Positions 40,669 through 51,891 of a stretch of DNA of 64,000 bases are shown piece by piece. The stretch spans positions 62,001 through 126,000 of the forward strand of contig OY253655.1 of the NCBI GenBank assembly GCA_958009055.1, given 5' to 3'. The translations under genes were made by a program, and so were the position numbers. Numbering within the stretch: the first letter of the stretch is position 1; every line of letters begins with the position of its first letter. The notes beneath the pieces were generated by a model that did not search any database, had not been told where the DNA came from, and saw only the letters and a program-made list of their open reading frames with translations. Source of the stretch: Choricystis sp. odSpoLacu1 (lineage: Eukaryota; Chlorophyta; Trebouxiophyceae).

Positions 40669-43600
40669 TCACTCTTCGCGGCGCGCCCGCTTGCGGCCGC
40701 CGTCGCCGCCCTCCACCTCCAGCGTGCGCACGCGCGTCCACCCGTCGGCCAGCCCCGCCCCCACCCCACACATCTCGTCCAGCGTGGCGCCGTCGTCCAG
40801 GACGACGGATGTGGTCGGGGTGCCAGGCTTCCAGCCGGGGGCGGGGCGCGTGGGGGCGGGCAGGTCGCCGGGGGCGTGCGCGCGGCGCGCGGCGGGGCGC
40901 CACCTGACGCCGAGCGGGGCGTCCCCCCCCGCTGCCGTCCCGCCCGATGAGGGCGATGGCTCCATACCGCGCCTCCAGGGCGGACGCGTACAGCGCCACC
41001 GGGTCGAAGCCGCGCAGCACGTCGGCCGCCGCGCGCGACGGGCCGCGCGACGCGAGGGCGGGGGGCGGGATCTCGGCCACCGCCGTGCCACACCGCCCCG
41101 CGGGCCGCGCCCGCCCGTCCCGGCCGGGGGGGGGGGTCCACGCCACCGGGCAGAGGGCGGCGCCCCCCCGCCGGGGTGGCGGTGGGGTGGAGCCAGAGGA
41201 GGGCATCGAAATCGGCGACCGCAGACCGAAACACGCTCGCCGCCGCGCCACCCCCACACCCTCCACCCGCCCCCTCCAGCCACGCATCCAGCGACGCCAG
41301 GGCCGTCCCCGCCAGCGCGGTCAGCCTGGCGACGACGGGGCGGGGGCAGGCGGCCGTCCAGGCGCCGCCGGAGGGGTCGGCTGTGGAGACGAGGGCGAGG
41401 GGTGACGCGGACCCCCCCTCCCTCCGCCGCAGCGCGGCCGCCCGCGCCTTGGCCGGCATGGCGCCCGCGGGATCCACCAACAGCGGCCTCTCCCGCCAGG
41501 GGGTGCAGGCCAGCAGGCGCAGGGCCGCGGCAAAGACGGCAAGGCCTGTCGCGGGGGGCGGCGCGGCCGCAGCGTCGTGCGCGCCGGGCGGCGGCGCCAA
41601 CCCGCCGCCCGCCCCCCCCGCACACCGCGGCCCCGCCGCGGCGGCCGCCACCAGCTCCCACACGGGGTCGGGCAGAGAGCGTGAGGAGGAGAGGTGGCCG
41701 CCCGCCCAGCGCGCTAACAGCCGCGCACCCTCCCCGAACCCGGGGGCACATCCGCCCAGCGGCGCCAGCGCGCCCGCGTGCGCGATGGCGGATTGAAGGC
41801 GGGCACTAGCCTCCAGCGCGGCTTCCGCTTCGGGGGAGAGAGGGGGGCGGGGCGCGCCGGCGGCGGCGGCCGCGGCAGCGCGCGCGCCGGTACGCGCGGC
41901 CGCGTTTGCGTCGCGGTCGCACCACAGCCTCAGCCGCAGCACAAACCCGTCCACGACGACGTCGATGCCGTCCTCTGAAGCGGAGGCAGTGACGCCGTAC
42001 GCGTCGGCGAGGGAGGTGGCGAGCTGGACGCCCAGCGCCGACCGCACGCGCGCGGCCGCGGCAGGATCGTCCGGCCACCGCCCCGACCCCTCAACCTGGA
42101 CCGCGACCTCGACCGCGGGCACGGTGCGGGGAATGGGGCGGCCGGGGGGGGGGGGGCAGGCCCCCGGCCAGCAGGGGGTGGGGGGACGGCAGGAACGGGT
42201 CGGCGCGCCGCGCCGCGCGCGAGAGGGGCGTCACGCCCACCGCCTTCAGCGCGACGCCGGGCGCTGCGCGCACCATCTTGGCCAACCGGGTCAACGCAGC
42301 GTCCAGGGCGGCGGGAGGGGCGGTGGGGTCGGCCCCCCGGTCGGTGAGGGCGGGGGCCAGCGCGCCGGTCAGGCCAACACACGTCGCTCCGTCCACGTGC
42401 CTCCCCACCGCGGCAGCCACCGCCGCGTCCGCCGCGCCGTCGCCCCCCGCCCCGCCTCCACCAGGCGCCCCCCCCCCACAGCACGGCTTCATGGATGGAC
42501 CCATCCTCGAAGCGGCGCAGCTCGGCGGCGTCCCCCCAGAACGCGCGGAAGGCGGCGGCCGCGCGCGCGTCGTCAGCGCGTGGCCCCACATCCAGCCGCC
42601 GCCGAAAGGCGACCGCGTCCACGATGGCGGCCAGCAGGATGGGGCCGCCGCAGGTGGGGGGGAGGGAGGGGCCGGCGGCCGGGTGGGTGGTGAGGGCGCG
42701 GGGGAGGGCCCTCACTGTGTGCGCGCGCGTGCCGAGCGCGCGTGTCGCCACGCTTTCCACCTTGGCCTCCACCGCCCGGGCGGCGGGAACGTCGCCAGCC
42801 AGGCAGGCGGTGGCTTCGGCAGGCAGTGTCACCCGCCAGAAAGCGTCATAATCCGGCAGCCAGCGGGAGGGGCGGCGGGACAGCCACAGCGAATCAACTG
42901 CCGCCACCGCGTCGCCGCCCTCCCCCCGCGCCGCGTCCAGGGCGGTCACCGCGGCGGCGGCGGCGGTGGAGGCGCGCGCGATGCCAGAAGGCGTGGCGGT
43001 GGCCTGCAGGTTGGCCCAGGCGTGAGGAGGGAGGAGGGCCGGAGGCGTCCACGCGGTGGGGGGCGGGGGCGGCGGCACCCCCGCGTCCCCCTCCCCCTCT
43101 CCCGGCACGACACACACGCCGCCCCCCGCCAGCGTCGCCAGCCCCGCCAGCACGGCGCGCGCCGCTTGGAGGGGCGTCATGGCGCGCGGCAGGGCGCCCG
43201 CCGCGGCCGCGCGCGCGGCCAGGGTGGCCAGTGTCGCGAAGGAAACGCCCGCTGTGGGATCAGAGGCTGGGTCCAGCGCCTGGGACCGCGCCCACAGGGT
43301 GGCCAGGGCCAGACCATCTGCGGCGGAGGGGCAGGCGGAGGTGGCGGCGGCGGCGGCGGCGGCGGCGCCGGAGTCGGGGCGCGCGTCGGCGACGACAGAA
43401 GCATTGTAGCAGGGGGTCGCGCCTCCACCCCCCTCCCCTCCTCCCACCGCAGCAGCGCGGCTGGGAGTCAGGCGGGGCAGCCACAGGGGCAGAACGGCGG
43501 GCGGCAGGGCGGGCAGGACGCGGATGGCGAGCGTGGGGAGGGGGGGGGGTGGTGGCGTCGGCCGCGGCGGTGGGCGCAAGGGTCACGACGAGCGCCGGCC

Positions 43601-44540
43601 TCCGCGCGTCGCCGTCGACGTCGCCCCAAGCCACGCCGGCCCCCGCCAGCGGCGACGCAGCCGCCGCCACCGCCTTGTCCTTCTTTTTCTTCTTCTTGGT
43701 GTGCGTGCCACTGGCGGCCGCCGCCACCGCGTCCGCCGCAGCGGCCAGCCACGCGGCGCGGCGCAGCGCCCACTTGCCGCCGCGGTGGTCTTTTTCGTCC
43801 ACGCAGCCACGCGGCAGCACCGCCACCGCGTCCACGGTCAGGGTAATGGTGTCAGACGACCGCGTCAGCACGGACGCGCGGGCGGCAAAGGCGCCGGCAG
43901 GCGTGAGCGGGCTGTGTGGTGGGGTGAGTAGTGGGAGGTGAGCAACAGAAAATGAAAACCACCACCAAACCAGCGCACCCTCTCCCAACCCGCACACTCA
44001 CCCGTCTGGCGGCTCCCACCGCAGCCTCTCCGGCACCGGCACCCCCAGCGCGGCTGCGAGGCCGGCCACGCGGGCGGCGTCGACGGGGCAGGGGGTGTGT
44101 GCGGAGAGCGCACTGTCCAGCGCGGCCAGGGCGGCCGCCACGAGGGGGGTGACGGCCTCATAGTCGGGCGTGGACTCGGCCAGGACTTCGTCCACCTGAG
44201 TTGTGTGTGGGGGAGGGTGGCGGGTGAGTGGAAAACGGGCACACATGCGCTCACGGCGGCTAGGTGAACGAACAACGGAAATTCGCTGCTCGCGTCGGCG
44301 CATTCTTAGCGTCCCGCGCGTTCTGTGTTGCTTTCTCATGTGTGAATCTATAGCCGCGTGCGTTTGCACACACGCGGGCGTGCTTGCTCCACGGTGCGCG
44401 GCCGTTGTCTGTTTTCTAAACACACAAACCCTCACCTGCAGCGTCAGCAGCGCCCCCTCCGGCGTGGCCCCCGCCACGAGCAGCAGGGCGTCGTCGCCCT
44501 CCCGCGGGCGACTGGCGGGGGGCGGCGGCGGCGCGCTCAT
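40669..44540 (-). CDS. NOL6: Nucleolar protein NOL6/Nrap (Utp22), five frame breaks at homopolymers
   Basis: Exons 44436-44540, 44002-44195 and 40669-43911 give about 1180 residues, as in the family. NOL6/Utp22 is an inactive poly(A)-polymerase-like scaffold of the small-subunit processome, acting in 18S rRNA maturation. Matches include LTVDAVAVLPRGCVDEKDHR and KWALRRAAWLAAAADAV, then PCYNASVVAD, LALATLWARSQ, AFRAFWGDAAELRRFEDGSIHE (strongest), VEVAVQVEGSGRWPDD, GLAVFAAALRLLACTPWRERPLLVD and FDALLWL. The frame changes five times, each within a homopolymer: G10 at 43540-43549, C10 at 42468-42477, G13 at 42144-42156, C7 at 41163-41169 and C8 at 40923-40930. All segments between are conserved and collinear, so I treat it as one gene with miscounted runs, not a relic. 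Confidence 0.85.
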
Positions 44541-44712
44541 GGGTGTGTGTTTCGTGCGTAAAGAAGAAAACACGTCGAATTGTGGCGTTGCTTTTTTCAC
44601 ATCTTCGTTGCCTGTGTTTCTTTTTTCCTCAGCAGCGCACTAGCTAACAAGCGGGGGGTAAAGCGGCGACACCACTTGCACGTGGTTCCCACCCTCTCTC
44701 CCCACCCCGCCA

Positions 44713-47700
44713 ATGAGGCGACACGCCCGCGGCGCGGCGGTCGCCGCGTTCGCGCTCGCGGCGCTCGCGACCGCGTGCGCCGCGCTGGACGTGGTCCCGG
44801 CGGTGGAGGACGCCAGGTGCGTGCGTGAGAAGTTGTTGAGTGTGCAATTGGCACGTTCTCAGTCAGGGCGGGAGGCAGAGGCGGCGGCGTGGCGCGCGCT
44901 GCCTTTGATGCCACGCCCGCCGAGAAGCTCGTTTCCCGCCCGTGGTCGGGGGGGAAAGTTTTTGGCCCCTCCCTCCGCTCGCGCCGCCCCACCCAACTGT
45001 GGCTGGGCCTGTGCCTTTCGAAACGAACGATTCAGATCATCTTTCGGACGCGTACCCACGAAACACACGCTCAATTTCGACCCTCCCGCCTCTGCCCACA
45101 CACAGCCCACCCCCACCCCCACCGACCTCCCCCCTCCTCGTCTCCCTCCTGGACGGCACCCTTGTCGCCGTCAACCCCGACACCGGCGCCCCCCTGTGGG
45201 CGTTTGATTCAGGGTCTCCCCTGGTGTCTGCCGCTGGTCTGGCGGGCGGCGCCTCGGGCGCCGTCGTCCCGGCAGCCGACGGCCGCCTCTTCGCCCACCG
45301 CCCCGACGCCCGCGGCCGCGGCCTGGAGCCGTTGCCGACTCGTGTGCCCGACCTGGTGGATGCAGCGCCCACGCTGGCGGATGGAGGGGCGACTGTGGTG
45401 CTAGGCTCCCACTCGACCACTCTCTTCCTTTTAGACGCCGCCTCCGGCGCCCTGGAGCGCGCGTTCGTGCAGGATGGGTCCGGGGCGGGCGTCGACTTGG
45501 GAGCCTTGGTGGCGGCGGAGGAGGAGGGAGGAAGTGAGGAGGACACCAACACCAACGACGACGCCTCTGCCGTCACGCCGCCCTCCTCCCGCCCTCCCCA
45601 TCATCCCCACCGCCGCCACGTGGCCGTCGGCCGGCACGACTACCTGGTGCGCGCCGTGGACGCCGCGTCTGGGGCGCCCCTGTGGAATTTGACGTGGTCT
45701 CGCCTCGCGCGGTTGCCTGGTGGTGGGGCGGGCGGCCCCTCCTCCCCCGATCCATCCGCCTCCCCCGCCTCCTCCGCCGCCGGCAAAGCGCTGGGGGCGA
45801 CATCTTCATCTGATCCGGACGCCGGCGGCGTGACCACCGCTGATGCAGGCCTGTGGAGCATCGGCGCGGGCGCCGACGCGCGGGGGCCCCTCCTGCGCCG
45901 CGCGCCTGCCGACGGCTCCCCCTCCTCCTCCGCCTGGACGCTGCGCCTGCCGTCTCCCGCGGTGGCCGCGTTCGACGCGGAGGGGGGCGCCCTGCCGCTG
46001 GGCGGCGGGCGGGAGGGGGAGAGTGAGGAGGAGGAGGGGAGTGGCGGACGGGTCGTCGTCACGATAGTTGACGACGCTCTCGTCGTCCTCCCAGCCGGCT
46101 CAACCCACGACGACGACGCCTCCGCGGCCGCCTCCTGGGTGGCCCTGGCCGACGGCGGCAGCGGGGAGCCGCCCGTCGGGGCGCACCCGGTGCTTGCCCG
46201 GTCACCCGGCGACGCCAGCGGCCCGCGCTTCCTGCCCGGCCCGAGGCCGCTGCCACCCGCCTCCGCCTCCACAACCCGCCGCTCGCCCTGGACCAGTGTG
46301 GCGACCGCCCTGCTGGTGGGGCTGGGCGGTGGCGCCGCGCTGGCGGTGGGGCGCGCGGCGGCGGCGCGGGGGGCGCCGCGGCAGCGGCAGCGCAATGGTG
46401 GCCGCCGTGGAGGAGGAGGCAGCTGCCAAAGACGCGGGTGTGTGCACGGATGGAGGTGACTCTGCGCCTCCGCCCACTACGGACGCCACGCGCGCCGTCG
46501 CCACCACCCCCCTCCCACCCCCCCTGCTCCCCCCCCTCCCTCCGGGCGCCTCCCGCGTCGGCACCCTCATCTACGGCCCCGACATCCTGGGCTACGGTTC
46601 GGGCGGCACCCTCGTCTTTGCTGGCGCCCTGGGCGCCCGCCCCGTCGCCGTCAAGCGGCTGCTGCGCCGGTTTGCGGCCGACGCGGCCGCCGAGGTGCGT
46701 GCTTTAGTCGACGCCGACGCCCACCCCAACATCGTCCGCTGCTTCGCCATGGAGGAGGACGCCGAGTTTGTGTACCTGGCGCTGGAGAGGTGTGACGGGT
46801 CGCTGGCTGATCTGATCGCGTCAGAGCGTGGACGCTCCGCGCTCGTCTCTCGCAGCGGCGCCCCCACCCGCCTCGCCCTGCGCCTCGCCGAGCACGCCGC
46901 CCGCGGCCTGGCCGCCCTGCACGCCGCCGGCATCGTGCACCGCGACCTGAAGCCCGCCAACGTGCTGCTGACGGGGGCGGGCGGTGTCGTGGGCGCAGGG
47001 GCGGGAGGCAGCGGCGACAGCGACGCTGGCGCACCGACCGCGGCGGCCGCCGCCGCCGCCCTCGCAGCAGGCGGCGCCGGCCCCGTCGCCAAAGTCTCAG
47101 ACATGGGCCTGTCCCGCCGCCTGCCGGTGGGTGGGTCCACGCTGGAGACGGCGACGGGGGGCGGGGGCGGCGGGTCGTCGGGGTGGCAGGCGCCGGAGCA
47201 GCTCGCGCGGCGCCACGCGGTGGCTGGTGGTGGTGGTGAAACCCCTTTCCCCACCCCTCCCCGCCCCCCCTCCCTCGGCAAGGGTGTCGACATCTATGCC
47301 TACGGCCTGCTGCTGCACCACGTGCTGACGGCGGGGGGGCACCCGGCGGGTGGGTCGTACGAGAGGGACTTCAACATCCTCCAAGGCCGCCTCACCCACC
47401 GCGCCCTCACAGCGTCCTGCCCTGAAGCCGACGCCCTGGTGCGGGCTGCGACGGCGAGGTCGCCGAGGGCGCGCCCGTCTGCTGCCGCCATCCTGGCGCA
47501 CCCGCTGTGGTGGAGTCCTGCCCAGCGGCTCGCGTTTTTGTCGGCGCTGTCGGATCGGGTGGAGCCCGAGGACAGGGGGACGGTTCCGTCCCCCCTGCTG
47601 GCCGCGCTGCAGGGATACGCGGCTGACGCGTTCAGTGTGGGCGGCGGCGGTGGTGGTGGTGGTGGCGGCGGCGGCTCCCCTGGCGTCGTCACTTCATCCT

Positions 47701-48464
47701 CACCTCCTTCCTGGGTCGACCGCCTGCCCCCCGCCCTCGCGTCCGACCTCGCCTCCTCCCGCCACCGGCGCTACGACCCCGCCTCCCTGCGCAACCTGCT
47801 GCGCGCCATCCGCAACAAGGCGGCCCACCATCGAGAGCTGCCGCCCGCAGTCGCGGCAGAGGTGGGGGAGCCTCCCGACGCGTACGTGTCCTTCTGGACG
47901 GCCCGCTTCCCCCGCCTCATCCTCACCTGCTTCGCCTTCGCCGTGCGCCACTGTTCAGACGACCCCGCCCTGGCGGCCTTTGTGCCGGCCGCGGCGGCGG
48001 GGCTGCCGCTGGGGCCGGAGCCGGCGCCTGTTCATGAGGCGTGTGGTGGTGACGCGCAGCCGCCGTCGGCGGCGCCGCCGCCCCCGCTGCGCCCTGCGGC
48101 GCAGGCGACCGCGCCGCCCGGGACGACGCCCTCGGTTGATGCAGCAGCAGCGACCTCCATCCTTGCGACAGCGCGGGCTGCGGCGGCGGCGGCCTCGGCG
48201 GCCGCGCCGGGCGGCCGCCACCGCCCGTCCTACCCTCAACGCCCGGGCGCGGCACCCTGCGACTTCTACCTGAGGACCGGGTTCTGCCGCTACGGCAACG
48301 GCGGCGGCGGCGGCGGTGGCTGCAGGTTTGACCACCCGGAGTCGCACGCGGTGTGGTTCACCGCGGTGGGGCACCCGATCCGGCCGGGGGAGCCGCGGTG
48401 CACATTTTTTGAGCGCACGCGCCAGTGCCGCTTCGGGCCGGCCTGCAAGTTCGATCACAGCTAG
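44713..48464 (+). CDS. IRE1: IRE1-type ER stress kinase/ribonuclease with two C-terminal CCCH zinc fingers
   Basis: Exons 44713-44816 and 45106-48464, about 1154 residues. After a signal peptide, the luminal stress-sensing domain shows PQQ-like repeats (SLLDGTLVAVNPDTGAPLWA, LVRAVDAASGAPLWNLTW). A membrane helix lies near residue 431. The kinase (about 530-830) has LGYGSGGTLVF, VAVKRLL, HRDLKPANVLL, VSDMGLSRRL and SSGWQAPEQL, the IRE1 versions of these motifs. The KEN RNase (about 838-985) has HPLWWSPAQRLAFLSALSDR, LLRAIRNKAAHHRELP and FWTARFPRL. Then come two CCCH fingers: CDFYLRTGFCRYG...CRFDH and CTFFERTRQCRFGPACKFDH. The frame changes once at G6 (46368-46373), between the membrane helix and the kinase; one fewer G restores it. 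IRE1 senses unfolded proteins and splices or degrades mRNAs; the fingers may add mRNA binding. Confidence 0.9.
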
Positions 48465-48548
48465 GGGGTTTCCCATTCTTTTCAGTTGATTTGATGGTGC
48501 AGAACTCGATGAAAAACAAAAAAAAAACACTGAAACGAAACCACGCGC

Positions 48549-49625
48549 TCACCGCGCCTCCGTCGCTCTGCGCGCCAACTCTCCCGCCAGCTCGGTGACG
48601 GCAACCCGCACCCTCTCTGTCGCGGCCCCACCCGCCAGCGCGCCGCCCGGCCCTCCCCCAAAGAATTTGTCGGGGTGCCATCGAAGCAGCGCGCCGCGCG
48701 CACCGCGCCGCGCGTCGGGCTCGCCTGCGAGCACGATGGCTGCGCGGTCGGCCGCGGTCGCGCCGGGGGGCAGGGGGACGGTTGATGCAGGCAGCGTGCC
48801 GGGTGGGGCTGCCGCGGCGGCGGCCAGGAAAGCGGCGAACGCGGCCTCGTGCGCGGCGCGGCGCGCGGTGGGTGTGGCGGCGGCGGTGGCGGCGGCGAAA
48901 CGGCGCCGCGCGGCGTCGGGGGCAGGAGTTTCACCTCCCCTCTCCTCCTCTGTCGCCCGCCAGTGCTCCGCCGTGGCGCCCGCCACTCGGGCCGTCCTCG
49001 CGCCCGCAGCGGCCCTCCTCTCCAGCTCGGCAAAGACGCGGGCGGCGTGGTCGTCCGCGGTTTCGTCGTCATGACGCGCACCCCACCACACTTTGCCCCA
49101 CTCGTACTCGCCATCATCCTCCGCCGCGCACCGCAGCCGCTCCTGCCAGTCGCGCTCCAGGGCTTGGCGGTCGGCCAGACGGTCGGCGTCGTCGGCGCGC
49201 GCCATGGCGGCGTCCGCGAGAGCGTCGACCGTGAAGCCTGCGTTGTTTTTCAGTGCAGGATCGGCCGGCCGACTCGCCCTCAACAACACCGCCAGCGCTC
49301 GCAGAGCCCCTGCCACAGCGGCTACATGGGCGGGCGTGTTCCCGTCGTCATCGACGGCGCGCGCCGACGCGCGCGCGCGCAGCAGGGCGGCTGTGGAGGC
49401 GGGCGCGTCGGCTGCTGCAGCCGTGTGGAGTGGCGTCCACCCGCGCGCGTCCCCTCGCCGCGCGTCCGCGCCCGCCGCCACGGCGGCGGCCACGCCGGGT
49501 GCGTCGTCTAGGCCTGATGCGATGAGGAGACGTTCGTCCGCGGAGGAAGGTCGGTGGCGGCGGCGGCGGCGGTGGGCGTGGCGGCGCGGCGAGCGCGAGC
49601 GGTGGCGGTGGGATGATGACCCCAT
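48549..49625 (-). CDS. NF-kappa-B inhibitor-like protein 1 (ankyrin) family protein
   Basis: A single exon of 358 residues. The N-terminus is an Arg/His/Ser-rich low-complexity segment (RS-like). Two to three ankyrin repeats follow (GWTPLHTAAAADAPASTAAL, GNTPAHVAAVAGALRALAVL, NNAGFTVDALADAAM). The rest is helical: ADRQALERDWQERLRCAAED, DDHAARVFAELERR. It ends with a J-domain-like GALLRWHPDKFFGG stretch followed by RVRVAVTELAGELARR. That combination is the signature of NFKBIL1-type proteins, implicated in mRNA processing. It is convergent with IRE1 (84 bp between stops). Confidence 0.88.
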   Translation of the reverse strand: MGSSSHRHRSRSPRRHAHRRRRRHRPSSADERLLIASGLDDAPGVAAAVAAGADARRGDARGWTPLHTAAAADAPASTAALLRARASARAVDDDGNTPAHVAAVAGALRALAVLLRASRPADPALKNNAGFTVDALADAAMARADDADRLADRQALERDWQERLRCAAEDDGEYEWGKVWWGARHDDETADDHAARVFAELERRAAAGARTARVAGATAEHWRATEEERGGETPAPDAARRRFAAATAAATPTARRAAHEAAFAAFLAAAAAAPPGTLPASTVPLPPGATAADRAAIVLAGEPDARRGARGALLRWHPDKFFGGGPGGALAGGAATERVRVAVTELAGELARRATEAR

Positions 49626-49971
49626 GACAAAGTTGCTCTCTCCCTCTCTCTCTCTCTCTCTTTCTCACTCGCCCACCCTGTGGTCGCCCGGCGGTGGGAC
49701 TGGCGCACGCGGGTGGGCCAGCGTCCAGGCCACGCTCGCGGCTGGCAACGCCAGCGCGGCCGCGAACACGGTCACCCGTGTCCCGTGGCGTGTGCGGAAG
49801 GCGACTGGGCCCAGGAACCAATGCACGGGCGCCTCTGTCGGGGTTTTCGACAATGAGAGTGACGGGAAATAAATAAATAAAAAACACTATCCCCAATTGC
49901 TTTCATGTGCGCGTGCGGTCCCCCCTGACCGCCGCGCCTCACAATTTCACGGGAGGTCCTCACGAGGGAGG
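49626..49971. promoter_or_regulatory. Divergent 5' region between NFKBIL1-like gene and RAD18
   Basis: 346 bp. It includes a CT repeat (49640-49665), an ATAAATAAATAAA stretch (49866-49880) and a duplicated GGGAGGTCCTCACGAG word (49951-49966 and 49975-49990, the second already coding). A minus-strand frame at 49665-49853 encodes a 62-residue hydrophobic peptide but starts only at TTG, so it is not called as a gene. Confidence 0.35.
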
Positions 49972-51681
49972 ATGGGAGGTCCTCACGAGCCCCCTCTCTC
50001 GCCGTCCGACTGGGGAACCGCCGCCCCCCCCCCCCCCTCCTCGCCCTCGACGCCGCCTCCACGTGCCCCATCTGCCACGACCGCGTGACCGCCCCCCTGT
50101 CCCTGGCCTGTGGCCACGCCTTCTGTGCGGGCTGCATCCGGTCCAGCCTGGAGTACCAGTCTCGGAACGCTGGCAAGCAGGCGTGCCCCCAGTGCCGCGC
50201 GCCCGCTGATGTGAGGGACCTGCGCCCGGCCGCCGCGCTGCGAGCGTTGGTGGACGCGCTGGCGGCGGCGCGGCCTTTGCTGGCGTCTGCTGTGACGACG
50301 GCGGCGTCGGCTGTGGCGGCGGCGGCGCCTGTCGACACTGCGCGGCCGCGGCGGTCTGCGCACGCGCGCAGTGCCGCCGCGACGCCCGCCGCGACGCCGC
50401 CGTCGCCCGAGTCGCCGTCGTGGTCGGGGGAGACGCCGTCCCCGGACACGCGGCCCCGGCCGCCGAGTGCGCGCAAGAGGAAGGCGGAGGATGGGAGCGG
50501 GGACGCAGCGACCGCGGCTGCTGCCGCCGCCGCGCGGCCGCCGCCGCCGGGCGACTTGGTGCCGTGCCCCGCCTGCGACGGCATGGTGCGCATAGCATTG
50601 ATCAACACGCACCTCGACACCTGTCTGAACAAGGTGGTGCGTGGTGGCGCCCCCGCTGCGCCCGCGGCGGCGTCTGCCCTGCCCACCACCACCACCATCA
50701 CCCGCCTGCCCGTCCCCCCCAAACTCATCCTGTCGTTAGTCAAAGACAAGGAGCTGAAAGACAGGCTGCGCGGCTACGGCCTGCCAACGGTGGGGCCGCG
50801 CCCTGCCCTCGAGCGCCTGTGGCGCGATTTCTGTGTCGCAGTGGCCGCTGCCAACGATGCCGGCCCCCCTCCCGGCACGTCCCTGGCCGACATCGCGCGC
50901 CGGGTGGCGCGCGCTGCCGGCGGGGGCGGCCTGAAGGGAGGCAGTGTGAGTGCTGCCGCCGCGGCCGCCGCGTCGCTGCCGCTGCGCGTTGCGGCCGCGC
51001 GCGCAGCGTCGGGCGGTGGGGGCGACGCGGCGGGCGGGGGCGACCCGTTTGCCAAGCTGGCGCGCGAGGCGCGCGAGCGGGACCGCGGGAAGAAGGCGGC
51101 GGCGGCGGCTGCCTCGGCCGAAGAGGGCACTGAGACTGACGCACCCGCGCCGCCGCCGCCGGCGCAGCCGTCGCCACCCGCGCTCGATGTGGGTGGTGAC
51201 GATGCATGGGGGTGCGTGGTGGGTGCCGATGACGGCGGCGGAGGCTGCAGCGGCCAGGATGGCGCTGCCGCGGGCAGCGATGGCGCGGCCGCCCCGCCGC
51301 CGCCGCCGCGCGCTCCCGCTGCTGCCGCCCCGCCGCCGCCGCCGCCGCCCGCTCCCGCTGCTGGCGCCCCCCGCCGCCTCCGCCCCAACGCGTCGCCCGC
51401 GGTCCCACCACCCCGCCAACAGTCGCCCGAACTGCTGGGCGTGTCGCCCGCCGTCTTGATCGGGGGTGGCGGCGACGCGCCGTCGCCGCCGCCCGCGGGG
51501 TCACCCCTCGCGCCGCGCCCACCGCCCCAGCCCCGCCGCCCGCGCGCCAATGGTCCCCCCCCCCAACCATTGGTCGGGGCTGGGGGAAGGCGAAGGCGAG
51601 GACGACGTCATTTGCTCGCAGCCGGGGGCGAGTGGGCCGCCGCCGCCGGCGAAGCGGACGAGGGCTCGCGGCGGGGCATAA
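49972..51681 (+). CDS. RAD18: E3 ubiquitin ligase RAD18 (two frame breaks at C-runs)
   Basis: One exon, about 570 residues. RAD18 with RAD6 mono-ubiquitinates PCNA at stalled forks. The RING is CPICHDRVTAPLSLACGHAFC followed by CIRSSLEYQ and CPQCRAP. The UBZ4 zinc finger is VPCPACDGMVRIALINTHLDTC. The SAP domain is LILSLVKDKELKDRLRGYGL followed by ALERLWRDF. The order RING-UBZ-SAP is diagnostic. The start MGGPHEPPLSPSDWG is joined to the RING only across a C14 run (50024-50037) where the frame changes. Near the end a C10 run (51555-51564) changes frame again; the frame that then reads NHWSGLGEGEGEDDVICSQPG and ends at 51681 looks more natural than the alternative, which ends at 51704. The C-terminal third is Pro/Ala-rich. 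Confidence 0.85.
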
Positions 51682-51891
51682 AGAGACAAACGCACAGACT
51701 GTGAGCTGCTTTTTGATTTTTTTCATGAGCCTAGAGAGAGAAAGAGAAATCATGCAGAGCAGGCGTGCATAGGGGGCGACGCGCGCACCACGGCGCCCGG
51801 AGGGGACTTGTTTTTTTTTGCAGCATGAAAAAATCAAAAACGCACGGAACACACCCACAAAAAACAGACTGCCTTCTCTCTCTCTCCCCCA

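Noticed and set aside
38265..40907. 880-codon plus-strand frame beginning in Gly/Val/Trp repeats
   Set aside because: Translation of the G/T microsatellite fused to CCZ1 exons and introns; not a protein.
49665..49853. 62-residue minus-strand membrane peptide upstream of the NFKBIL1-like gene
   Set aside because: Has a plausible helix (VFAAALALPAASVAWTL) but no ATG (opens at TTG), no clear upstream exon, and ends 39 bp from the next start codon; left as an unproven small frame.
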